Notes under the pieces: generated by a model | The model's input: only the letters and a program-made list of their open reading frames with translations | What the model was told of the DNA's origin: nothing | The model's database searches: none | Shown here: positions 31,608-39,978 of the stretch, in pieces | How positions within the stretch are numbered: the first letter of the stretch is position 1 | Layout of the letters: each line of letters starts with the position of its first letter | Made by a program: the position numbers and the translations under genes | Origin: Halomonas alimentaria | GTDB taxonomy: Bacteria > Pseudomonadota > Gammaproteobacteria > Pseudomonadales > Halomonadaceae | Reading direction: 5' to 3' | Assembly: GCF_009902005.1 (NCBI RefSeq) | Contig: NZ_WUTT01000001.1 | Span: 600,609 to 664,608 of the forward strand | DNA length: 64,000 bases

Positions 31608-34270
31608 GGGTCCAGGGGATGCTCGCTACGCCAGCGGCGCAGCTCCCCCATGGCGCTGAACAGGTCCTCCAGCAGTGGTGTCACGGCCTCGCGCCCGCGG
31701 GTTCTCAGGCGGGTCTCCATGGTCTCGGCAAGCAGCCCCAGACGCGGCGCACCGCAGTAGCGGCAGGCGCCATTGAGGGCGTGAATCGCGTCCAGTAGCG
31801 CCTCGTCATCCTGCTCGGCGTGGGCACGACGTATCGTGGCTTCGCCCTCGTCGAGGGAGTCGATCAACTGGTCAAGCAGCTGTCGGGCCAGCGATTCCCG
31901 GCCGCCGGCCAGGTCCGTGCCCAACGACAGATCCACCGCGCGCAGCTCCGAGCCCGGGGGCTGGTCCGGCGGGGCGGTGCGGCTGGTGAGCGGTGCCGTG
32001 AGATGCTCGGGCGCTCTGCCCAGATGGCGAGTCAGCAGGGTGGCCAACTCCTCGGCGTCCAGGGGCTTGACCAGTACGTCATCCAGGCCACTGGCCAGCA
32101 GGCGTCGACGCTCGTCCTGCAGGGCATGAGCAGTCACGGCGACGATCGGCGTGCGGCTCCATGCCTCCCCGAGATGACGCAGCGCGTGGCTCGCCTCGAT
32201 GCCGTCCATGCCCGGCATGCGGATATCCATCAGCACCAGGTCGAATTGCTGCCGGCGCCCCAGGGCCACGGCCTGCTCACCGCTGCTGGCCAGGGTGACT
32301 TCCATGCCGGGGCCGGCCAGCAGTTCGCTCATCAGCCGGCGGTTGGCGTCGTTGTCGTCCACGGCGAGCAGGTGCAGGCGGGTGTCGGGGCCGCTCGATG
32401 CGTCGCCGCTACCGGAGGCGTCCTGCTTCCGGGGCAACAGTCGCTCGATGGCGTCGGCCAGGGTATGTCGGGTCACCGGCTTGGCCAGGATCTCTCCGCC
32501 ATGGGGCAGCGCCAGGTCGGGGAAGTCCAGCGGACTGGCGGTGCACAGCAGCAGGGCCGGACAGGGCAGCTCGGCGAGGCGTTCGCGCCAGTGGCGCAGC
32601 TGCTCGGAGGAGTAGGGCGGGGCACCCAGGCTGGCCACCAGTAGGCTGGCCGAAGAAGAGGCCGACGCCTTGGCGTCCAGTGCCCTGGCTCCCCAGCGCC
32701 GTAGGAGGTACTGCAGGGCACGCCGCGTGGCCGGGTGCGGTTCCTCCAGCAGGATACTCGCCCCCGCCAGATGCAGCTCCGCTGGCCGCTCTGTTCCGGT
32801 TTCGCCGGCCAGTGGCAGGGTGAAGGTGAAGGTGCTGCCGTGTCCCGGCTCGCTCTCCACCCCGATCTCACCGCCCATCTGCTCCACCAGCTGGCGGCAG
32901 ATGGAGAGCCCCAGCCCGCTGCCGCCGAACTCCCGCGAGTGGCTCGGGGCCGCCTGCTGGAAGGCATCGAACAGCCCGCGGCAGTGCTCCGCCGACAGGC
33001 CGATGCCGGTGTCCGACACGCTGACGCGCAGGGTGACCCGGCCGGGCTCGGTTTCCTCCACCATGACGCGCACCAGGACCTCGCCGCGCTCGGTGAATTT
33101 CACCGCATTGTTCACCAGGTTGGTCAACAGCTGGCGGATGCGCATGGGGTCGCCATGCAGTATCGTCGGCACGTCGTCATAGACCATGCCGACCAGTTCC
33201 AGTCCCTTCTGCTGGGCCGTGGGGGCTTGCAGGGCCAGTACCTCGTCGACCAGCTCCACCATCTCTACCGGCAGCCGCTCGAGCTCCAGCCGGCCCGCCT
33301 CGAGCCTGGAGTAGTCGAGCACGTCATTGACCAGCAGCAGCAGGTTGCCGCAGGCACGGTTGACGTGCTCCAGCCACTCCTGCTGCCGTGCATCCAGTGG
33401 TGAACGGCCCAGCAGCCGACAGAAGCCCACGATACCGTTGAGCGGGGTGCGGATCTCATGACTCATGTTGGCCAGAAACTCCGACTTCACCCGGTTGGCT
33501 TCCACGGCGCGCCGATGGGCCAGGTCGAGCTGCATGTTCTGGACCTCGACGGTCTCCATCGACTCCTCGAGTTCCGCGGTGGCCTGGGCGATCTGGCGCT
33601 GCATCTCCTCGCGGGCCTCCTCCAGTCGCGTGGCCAGCGTATTGATACGGCTGCCCAGGGGAGGTAGCTCGGTGGGCGAGGGGGGCAGAGGGCGTACAGG
33701 CTTGCCGCGGGTCAGGCGTTCCAGGGTGGCATCGATCTCCTCGAGGGGGCGTTGCAGGCGCCGATAGCTGACGCTCGTGGCCAGCCCCAGCACGCCCGCA
33801 CCCAGCAACAGCAGCAGGCCGGCACCCGCCAGCTGTCGGTAGTGCTCGAGGAGCAGCCCGCTGGCGTCGATATCCATGACCAGGCGTTCGCCGCTGCCAT
33901 CGAGGGGGGTGCTCAGTCGCCAGTGGCCGTCGCCATGACGCTGCCACCCCGGCGCGTCGTCGAGGGTCACGCCCGTCTCGAGGCGCCCGATCTCCACGCG
34001 TGGCGTGCCGCCGGCATCGACCACCGCCACGGCCCTGACCTCCCTGAGATCCAGCAGACGGCCGGCGCCCGCTTCCAGGGCTTGAGTGTCATTGTCCTGC
34101 AGTGCGGCCGTCAGGCCGGGCTCGATCAGACCCACGGCCCTTGCCAGTTCCGCCTCAAACCGCGCCTCATGCTGTCCGCGGTGCAGGGGCAGAGTGATAA
34201 GCGCCACGCTGACCATCAGCAGCAGGGGCAGTACCAGGGCGATCAACAGCAGGCGCAGCTTCAGTGACAT
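31547..34270 (-). CDS. gacS: Hybrid sensor kinase GacS/BarA
   Basis: 907 residues from ATG 34270. Membrane sensor: TM1 about 5-28, a periplasmic loop, TM2 about 147-168, HAMP, coiled coil; kinase core with phospho-His H271 in ANMSHEIRTPLNG, N box NLVNNAVKF, DTGIGLS, and FGGSGLGLSICRQLVEQMGG. A first receiver-like domain lacks the acidic pocket and phospho-Asp (degenerate); then a canonical receiver (LAVDDNDANRRL, LVLMDIRMPGMDG, KPLD) and a C-terminal Hpt with IHALNGACRYCGAPRL. Normally signals to GacA/UvrY and small regulatory RNAs; neither lies here. Next to cysM-rlmD-relA, as in pseudomonads. Confidence 0.93.
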   Translation of the reverse strand: MSLKLRLLLIALVLPLLLMVSVALITLPLHRGQHEARFEAELARAVGLIEPGLTAALQDNDTQALEAGAGRLLDLREVRAVAVVDAGGTPRVEIGRLETGVTLDDAPGWQRHGDGHWRLSTPLDGSGERLVMDIDASGLLLEHYRQLAGAGLLLLLGAGVLGLATSVSYRRLQRPLEEIDATLERLTRGKPVRPLPPSPTELPPLGSRINTLATRLEEAREEMQRQIAQATAELEESMETVEVQNMQLDLAHRRAVEANRVKSEFLANMSHEIRTPLNGIVGFCRLLGRSPLDARQQEWLEHVNRACGNLLLLVNDVLDYSRLEAGRLELERLPVEMVELVDEVLALQAPTAQQKGLELVGMVYDDVPTILHGDPMRIRQLLTNLVNNAVKFTERGEVLVRVMVEETEPGRVTLRVSVSDTGIGLSAEHCRGLFDAFQQAAPSHSREFGGSGLGLSICRQLVEQMGGEIGVESEPGHGSTFTFTLPLAGETGTERPAELHLAGASILLEEPHPATRRALQYLLRRWGARALDAKASASSSASLLVASLGAPPYSSEQLRHWRERLAELPCPALLLCTASPLDFPDLALPHGGEILAKPVTRHTLADAIERLLPRKQDASGSGDASSGPDTRLHLLAVDDNDANRRLMSELLAGPGMEVTLASSGEQAVALGRRQQFDLVLMDIRMPGMDGIEASHALRHLGEAWSRTPIVAVTAHALQDERRRLLASGLDDVLVKPLDAEELATLLTRHLGRAPEHLTAPLTSRTAPPDQPPGSELRAVDLSLGTDLAGGRESLARQLLDQLIDSLDEGEATIRRAHAEQDDEALLDAIHALNGACRYCGAPRLGLLAETMETRLRTRGREAVTPLLEDLFSAMGELRRWRSEHPLDPHPSSTTKATANSTSSDSDR

Positions 34271-34343
34271 GGGAACTCTCGGGTAGGGATGACACCAAAT
34301 GCCACGCGGCCGAGGATGCCTGTCCACCCCGGAGCCACGCGGA

Positions 34344-34349
34344 TATAAT
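34344..34349 (+). promoter_or_regulatory. -10 element of cysM
   Basis: A perfect TATAAT, 31 bp upstream of the cysM ATG. The -35 is weak (CTGTCC at 18 bp spacing). It lies in the 110-bp divergent gap with gacS. Confidence 0.6.
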
Positions 34350-34380
34350 GTTGAAAATACCTTTAGAGAAGGATGCTTGC

Positions 34381-35277
34381 ATGCATTTTCCCACCATCGA
34401 GGAGATTGTCGGCCACACTCCGCTGGTGCGCCTCAAGCGGATCGGCGCCGGCCGCAACAATGTGCTGCTGGCCAAGCTCGAGGGCAACAATCCGGCGGGC
34501 TCGGTAAAGGATCGTCCGGCCCTCTCGATGCTCGAGCAGGCGGAGGCTCGCGGCGAGATTGTGCCGGGTGACACCCTGATCGAGGCCACCTCGGGCAATA
34601 CCGGCATCGCGCTGGCCATGGCCGCGGCCATCAAGGGCTATCGCATGGTGCTGATCATGCCCGAGAACGCCTCGGAGGAGCGCAAGCAGTGCATGGCCGC
34701 CTATGGCGCCAGGCTGATCACGGTCAGCAAGGAGGGCGGCATGGAGGAGGCTCGCGACGTCGCCGAGGCGATGCTCGCCCGCGGCGAAGGCAAGCGGCTG
34801 GACCAGTTCGCCAACCCCGACAACCCGCTCTCTCACTACCGCGGCACCGGCCCGGAAATCTGGGAGCAGACCGGCGGCACGGTGACCCACTTCATCAGTT
34901 CCATGGGCACCACCGGCACCATCATGGGCGTCTCCCAGGCGCTCAAGGAGCGCAATCCCGGGGTCGAGATCATTGGCCTGCAGCCCGAGGATGGCGCCAG
35001 CATCGCCGGCATCCGTCGCTGGCCGGCGGAGTACCTGCCGAGCATCTTCGATGCCAGTCGCGTCGATCGGGTACTCGATATCGGCCAGCGCGAGGCCGAG
35101 GTGCATATGCGCCGCCTGGCCCAGGAAGAGGGCATCCTGGCCGGCGTCAGCTCCGGTGGCGCCCTGGCCGGTGCCCTGCGCGTCGCCGAACAGGTGGAGG
35201 ATGCGGTGATCGTGTTCATCGTCTGCGACCGCGGCGACCGCTACCTCTCCACCGGCCTGTTCGCCCCGGAGGCCTGA
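34381..35277 (+). CDS. cysM: Cysteine synthase B
   Basis: 298 residues from ATG 34381 (AAGGA upstream). PLP enzyme making cysteine from O-acetylserine and sulfide or thiosulfate. PLP Lys K43 in NPAGSVKDRPAL; SGNTGIALA phosphate loop; GTTGTIMG; SSGGALAG. The EGNNPAGSVKDR form and length favour CysM over CysK. First of a plus-strand run cysM-rlmD-relA-mazG-ppc. Confidence 0.92.
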   Translation: MHFPTIEEIVGHTPLVRLKRIGAGRNNVLLAKLEGNNPAGSVKDRPALSMLEQAEARGEIVPGDTLIEATSGNTGIALAMAAAIKGYRMVLIMPENASEERKQCMAAYGARLITVSKEGGMEEARDVAEAMLARGEGKRLDQFANPDNPLSHYRGTGPEIWEQTGGTVTHFISSMGTTGTIMGVSQALKERNPGVEIIGLQPEDGASIAGIRRWPAEYLPSIFDASRVDRVLDIGQREAEVHMRRLAQEEGILAGVSSGGALAGALRVAEQVEDAVIVFIVCDRGDRYLSTGLFAPEA

Positions 35278-35280
35278 ACC

Positions 35281-36732
35281 ATGGCGATGCTGGGCAAGCG
35301 GCGGCCGCGCCGTGAGCGGTCGGGGGTCTCCGGCCTGCAGGGCCGTCAGGCAGACGCCAGGACGGCGGCCAAGGCGCTGGAACACGGTGAGGCGCCGGGC
35401 CTGCGGATCGAGCGCCTGGCCCATGACGGCCGGGGGCTGGCCCACGATGCCGCCGGCAAGGCGCTGTTCGTCGAGGGGGCGCTGCCCGGCGAGCGCGTCG
35501 AGGTGGCGGTCCATCGCACCCGCAAGCGCTTCGACGAGGCTCATGTGCGTGAGGTGCTCGAACCCTCGCCGCAGCGTGTCGACCCGCCCTGCGCGTACTA
35601 TGCCCGCTGTGGCGGCTGCGACCTCCAGCACCTGGCGGTACCCGACCAGCGTCGCCACAAGCAGGCGGTGCTCATCGACCTGCTGGCCCGTCAGGGCATC
35701 GAGATCGACGGCGAGCCCGAGTTGCTGGCCGGCGCCAGCCAGGGCTATCGCCGGCGTGCGCGGCTGGGGGTGAAGATTGATGCCGAGGGCCAGCTCCACC
35801 TGGGCTTCCGGGCGCGGCATACGCACCGCCTGGTAGATATCGAGCACTGCACCATCCTGGTGCCGGCGCTAGAGGCGCTGCTGGTTCCCCTGCACCGTCA
35901 GGTAGCATCGCTCCAGGCGCCACGCCAGGTGGGGCACCTGGCGTTGCTGGCCAGCGACCAGGGCACCACCCTGGTGGTGCGTCAGCTGAAGGAGAACACC
36001 GCGGATCGCGAGGCCTGGCGTGCATTCGGCGTCGAGCACGGGGTACACCTGGCCTGGCTGTCGGGACGCGACGCCCCCGTGCTCGAGTGGCTGACCCCAG
36101 CACCGGCGCTGAGCTGTCGTGTGCCGGGGGCCGCCGGCGAGCTGACCCTGGGCTTCTCGCCGGGTGACTTCCTGCAGGCCAATGCCGAGGTCAACCGGCA
36201 GATGGTCACAACCGCCCTCGAGTGGCTGGGCGCCCTCGAGGGCGCCGCGCTGCTCGACCTCTTCGCCGGGGTCGGCAACTTCAGCCTGCCGCTGGCCTCC
36301 GCCGGGGCTCGGGTGACCGCGGTGGAGGGCAGCCCGGCCATGGTCGAGCGCCTGGAGCGCAATGTCCTGGCCAACGCTCGGGAAACGGCCCTGTCGGTCG
36401 CGGCGCGTCAGGCCGATCTGGCGCAGGAGGGCGCCGTGGCGGCGCTGCTCGCGGAGGTCCGACCCGAGGTGGTGGTGCTCGACCCGCCGCGAGACGGTGC
36501 CGCGGAGGCCGCACGGGCGCTGGTGGCTGCGCCGGTCCCGCGGGTGCTCTATGTCTCCTGTGATCCGGCCACCCTGGCCCGGGATGTGGCACACCTCGTG
36601 CATGGGGGGTATCGGGTCACGCGTATCGCCGTGGCCGACATGTTCGTGCACACCTCACACCTGGAATCGATGCTGCTGTTCGAGCATTCACGGGCTCAGC
36701 AGCAGCGGCAAGGAGCATCAGCCGATGGTTAA
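35281..36732 (+). CDS. rlmD: 23S rRNA (uracil-1939-C5)-methyltransferase RlmD
   Basis: 483 residues. TRAM domain (about 38-95), 4Fe-4S cysteines in PPCAYYARCGGCDLQHL plus EHCTIL, and a SAM-binding methyltransferase domain with LDLFAGVGNFSLPLA and catalytic loop YVSCDPATLARD. The C-terminus (SHLESMLLFEH) is typical of the RumA/TrmA group. It starts 3 nt after cysM and overlaps relA by 8 nt. Confidence 0.94.
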   Translation: MAMLGKRRPRRERSGVSGLQGRQADARTAAKALEHGEAPGLRIERLAHDGRGLAHDAAGKALFVEGALPGERVEVAVHRTRKRFDEAHVREVLEPSPQRVDPPCAYYARCGGCDLQHLAVPDQRRHKQAVLIDLLARQGIEIDGEPELLAGASQGYRRRARLGVKIDAEGQLHLGFRARHTHRLVDIEHCTILVPALEALLVPLHRQVASLQAPRQVGHLALLASDQGTTLVVRQLKENTADREAWRAFGVEHGVHLAWLSGRDAPVLEWLTPAPALSCRVPGAAGELTLGFSPGDFLQANAEVNRQMVTTALEWLGALEGAALLDLFAGVGNFSLPLASAGARVTAVEGSPAMVERLERNVLANARETALSVAARQADLAQEGAVAALLAEVRPEVVVLDPPRDGAAEAARALVAAPVPRVLYVSCDPATLARDVAHLVHGGYRVTRIAVADMFVHTSHLESMLLFEHSRAQQQRQGASADG

Positions 36733-39013
36733 AGTCCGTGAGGACCAGCCTCTCACCGCGTCGGGGCGTGTGGATATCGACCTGTGGGTGGCGCGCCTGC
36801 AGGAGGACGTCAGGCTGCGCGACCCGGCCAGGATGGTCGAGGCCTGCCGCCTCGCCGAGCGACTGGACCGCGAGTCGGAGCGGCCCCATCGCGACTGGCT
36901 GGCGGATGGCTCCAGCTTTCGCATGGGCCTGGAGATGGCCGATATCCTGGGAGAGCTCAAGCTCGACCAGGCGGTACTCGAGGCCGCCGTGCTCTATCGC
37001 GCGGTTCGCGAGGGGCTGATCGGCCTGGAGGCGGTCGCCAAGCAGTTCGGCGGTGAGGTGGCCAGCCTGATCGACGGCGTGCTGCAGATGGCGGCGATCA
37101 GTGCCACTCAGCTGCCCAGCCACGAGATGAGCCAGCATGACCAGCAGGACAACCTGCGCAAGATGCTGGTCAACATGATCGATGACGTGCGCGTGGCGCT
37201 GATCAAGATCGCCGAGCGCACCTGTGCGCTGCGCCAGGTCAGGGATGCCCCTCGCGAGAAGCAGCTGCGCGTGGCCCGTGAGGTGTTCGACATCTATGCG
37301 CCCCTGGCGCATCGCCTGGGCATCGGTCACCTCAAGTGGGAGCTGGAGGACCTCTCCTTCCGCTACCTCCACGAGGACGACTACAAGGCCATCGCCCGCC
37401 AGCTGGCCGAGAAGCGCCTGGATCGCGACCGCTACATCGCCGATGTGGTCGACACCCTCAAGGCGCTGCTCGAAGCCCAGGGCATCAACCGCTATGACGT
37501 CGAAGGTCGGGCCAAGCACATCTACTCGATCTGGCGGAAGATGAAGCGCAAGCGCATCGACTTCTCCCAGGTCCACGATATCCGCGCGGTGCGCATCCTG
37601 GTGCCCGAGGTGGCCGACTGCTACACCGTGCTGGGACTGGTGCATTCGCGCTGGCACCACGTGCCCAACGAGTTCGACGACTACATCGCCAACCCCAAGA
37701 AGAACGGCTACCAGTCGCTGCATACGGCGGTGATCGGACCCGAGAACAAGGTGCTGGAGATCCAGATTCGCACCTTCGCCATGCACGAGGAGGCGGAGCT
37801 CGGGGTGTGTGCCCACTGGCGCTACAAGGGCCACGATACCAGGGCCAAGAGCAGTAGCTACGAGGAGAAGATCGCCTGGTTGCGCCAGGTGCTGGAGTGG
37901 CAGGAGGAGGTCGGCGACTTCGGCGACCTGCGCGAGGGGCTCAACAGCGACGTCGCCCCGGATCGCATCTATGTCTTCACACCCGACGGCCATGTCATCG
38001 ACCTGCCGCGCATCGCCACCCCCATCGACTTCGCCTACCGGGTGCACACCGAGGTGGGTCATCGCTGCCGGGGTGCCAAGGTCAACGGCCGTATCGTGCC
38101 GCTCACCTACCGGCTCAAGACCGGCCAGCAGGTGGAGATCCTCACCGCCAGCAAGGGAGGCCCCAGCCGCGACTGGCTCAACCCGAGCCTGGGCTATGTG
38201 CGTACCTCCCGTGCCCGCGCCAAGATCCAGGCCTGGTTCAAGCACCAGGCCCGCGACCAGAACCTCGAGGAGGGGCGTGGGCTGTTCGAGCGCGAGATGA
38301 AGCGCCTCGACCTCGAGGACATGGACCTCGATACCCTGGCCCGCAAGGTCAACTACCAGAGCCCGGATGACATGTACGCGGCGCTGGGGGCGGGCGATCT
38401 GCGCATTGGCCAGGTGCTGCATCAGGCCCAGCAGCTGTTCGGCGAGAACGACGACCAGGAGCAGCTCGAGCGCCTGCTGGCCAAACCCAGGCGTTCTCCG
38501 GCCAAGGGGGCACAGAGCGATATCACCGTGCTCGGGGTCGGCAACCTCAAGACCAGCATGGCCAACTGCTGCCACCCGGTGCCCGGGGAGCCGATCGTCG
38601 GCTTCATCACCCAGGGGCGCGGCGTCACGGTCCATCGTCAGGACTGCCCCAACATCCTCCAGCTGCGCCTCGACGAGCCCCAGCGCATCATCGAGGTGGA
38701 GTGGGGCGAGCGGGCCCGTACCCAGTATCCGGTCAATATCGAGGTGCAGGCCTGGGACCGCTCCGGCCTGCTGCGCGACGTCACCGGGGTGCTCGGCAAC
38801 GAGAAGGTCAACGTGCTGGCGGTGAACACCCTCACCGACAGCGACGACGGCATCGCTCGCCTGCAGATCACCGTGGAGGTGGATGGCCTGGAGACCCTGG
38901 GGCGACTCTTCTCGCGCATCCAGCAGCTCTCCAATGTCATCGAGGTGCGGCGCCTGCGCAGCGGCGCCGGCGGTGGCGGCCGCAAGGGCAGGAAGAAGGA
39001 GCGCAGATCATGA
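36725..39013 (+). CDS. relA: GTP pyrophosphokinase RelA
   Basis: 762 residues. Ribosome-associated (p)ppGpp synthetase of the stringent response. The N-terminal HD domain is degenerate (LEAAVLYRAVREGLIGLEAV, no HDxxED), so hydrolase activity is not expected, which separates RelA from SpoT. Synthetase: VHDIRAVRILVPEVADCY and PKKNGYQSLHTAV; TGS: RIYVFTPDGHVIDLP; zinc-finger/ACT region with MANCCHPVPGEPI. Start overlaps rlmD; stop overlaps mazG (ATGA). Confidence 0.95.
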   Translation: MVKVREDQPLTASGRVDIDLWVARLQEDVRLRDPARMVEACRLAERLDRESERPHRDWLADGSSFRMGLEMADILGELKLDQAVLEAAVLYRAVREGLIGLEAVAKQFGGEVASLIDGVLQMAAISATQLPSHEMSQHDQQDNLRKMLVNMIDDVRVALIKIAERTCALRQVRDAPREKQLRVAREVFDIYAPLAHRLGIGHLKWELEDLSFRYLHEDDYKAIARQLAEKRLDRDRYIADVVDTLKALLEAQGINRYDVEGRAKHIYSIWRKMKRKRIDFSQVHDIRAVRILVPEVADCYTVLGLVHSRWHHVPNEFDDYIANPKKNGYQSLHTAVIGPENKVLEIQIRTFAMHEEAELGVCAHWRYKGHDTRAKSSSYEEKIAWLRQVLEWQEEVGDFGDLREGLNSDVAPDRIYVFTPDGHVIDLPRIATPIDFAYRVHTEVGHRCRGAKVNGRIVPLTYRLKTGQQVEILTASKGGPSRDWLNPSLGYVRTSRARAKIQAWFKHQARDQNLEEGRGLFEREMKRLDLEDMDLDTLARKVNYQSPDDMYAALGAGDLRIGQVLHQAQQLFGENDDQEQLERLLAKPRRSPAKGAQSDITVLGVGNLKTSMANCCHPVPGEPIVGFITQGRGVTVHRQDCPNILQLRLDEPQRIIEVEWGERARTQYPVNIEVQAWDRSGLLRDVTGVLGNEKVNVLAVNTLTDSDDGIARLQITVEVDGLETLGRLFSRIQQLSNVIEVRRLRSGAGGGGRKGRKKERRS

Positions 39014-39978
39014 GCCATCGCCACTCCCTGGAGGAGCTGCTGACCCTGATGGCGGTGCTGCGCGACCCCGAGCAGGGCTGCCCCTGGGACCTCGCCCAGG
39101 GGTGGGACTCCATCGTGCCGCACACCCTGGAGGAGGCTTACGAGGTTGCCGACGCCATCGAGAGGCGCGCCTGGGACGAGTTGCCCGGCGAGCTCGGCGA
39201 CCTGCTCTTCCAGGTGGTCTACTACGCCCGCTTTGGCGAGGAGGAGGGGCGCTTCGATTTCCACGACGTCGTGGATACCCTGACCGCCAAGATGCTGCGC
39301 CGCCACCCCCATGTCTTCCCCGACGGCACCCTGGCCTCGCGGCGCCCGCCGGGCGTTTCTGCCGCGGAGATCGAGCAGCGTCAGGTCCACTCCCGCTGGG
39401 AGGTGCTCAAGGCCGAGGAGCGCGCCGCGCGGGCTGCCCAGGGAGCGGGCGCATCGGCGTCTGGCTCGGCGTCGGTGCTGGATAGCGCCGCGGCTTCGGT
39501 TCTGGATAGCGCCGCGGCTTCGGTTCTGGATGATGTCCCGCGCACGCTGCCGGCCCTTTCCCGCGCCGCCAAGCTCTCGAAGCGTGCCGCCCGGGTGGGC
39601 TTCGACTGGCCCGACTCCCGCGGAGTGATCGCCAAGATCCGCGAGGAACTCGACGAGGTGGAGGAGGCGCTGGCCGCGGGTGATCGGGACCACGCCGCCG
39701 AGGAGGTCGGTGACCTGCTGTTCGCGGTGACCAACCTCGCCCGCACCCTCAAGGCCGACCCGGAGCAGTGCCTGCGCGCCACCAACGCCAAGTTCGAGCG
39801 TCGCTTCCGTCACGTGGAGGCTGCCCTGGCCGCCGAAGGTGGCAGCCCCGATGCTGCCGACCTCGACACCATGGAGCGTCACTGGCAGGCCGCCAAGCGC
39901 ACCGAAGTCCGGCATTCGGACGCCACCGACGATATCGATAACAACGTCACCGCCATCCCCGGAGAGTCACGGCAATGA
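39010..39978 (+). CDS. mazG: Nucleoside triphosphate pyrophosphohydrolase MazG
   Basis: 322 residues; most MazG are about 260-280. All-alpha NTP pyrophosphatase with two MazG domains: CPWDLAQGWDSIVPHTLEEAYEVADAIE ... ELGDLLFQVV at the N-terminus, and IREELDEVEEAL ... EEVGDLLFAVTNLAR at the C-terminus. The extra length lies in the linker (about 138-180), an Ala/Ser-rich stretch built by a 24-bp tandem repeat. MazG can lower NTP and ppGpp pools; here it is coupled to relA. Confidence 0.92.
   Translation: MSHRHSLEELLTLMAVLRDPEQGCPWDLAQGWDSIVPHTLEEAYEVADAIERRAWDELPGELGDLLFQVVYYARFGEEEGRFDFHDVVDTLTAKMLRRHPHVFPDGTLASRRPPGVSAAEIEQRQVHSRWEVLKAEERAARAAQGAGASASGSASVLDSAAASVLDSAAASVLDDVPRTLPALSRAAKLSKRAARVGFDWPDSRGVIAKIREELDEVEEALAAGDRDHAAEEVGDLLFAVTNLARTLKADPEQCLRATNAKFERRFRHVEAALAAEGGSPDAADLDTMERHWQAAKRTEVRHSDATDDIDNNVTAIPGESRQ
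39481..39528. repeat. 24-bp tandem repeat in the mazG linker
   Basis: GATAGCGCCGCGGCTTCGGTTCTG occurs twice (units at 39481 and 39505), with a partial copy before it. In frame, it codes for DSAAASVL repeats between the two MazG domains. Confidence 0.9.

Noticed and set aside
36617..38635. Long open frame (about 672 codons) opposite relA
   Set aside because: Antisense of relA; composition is that of a shadow frame.
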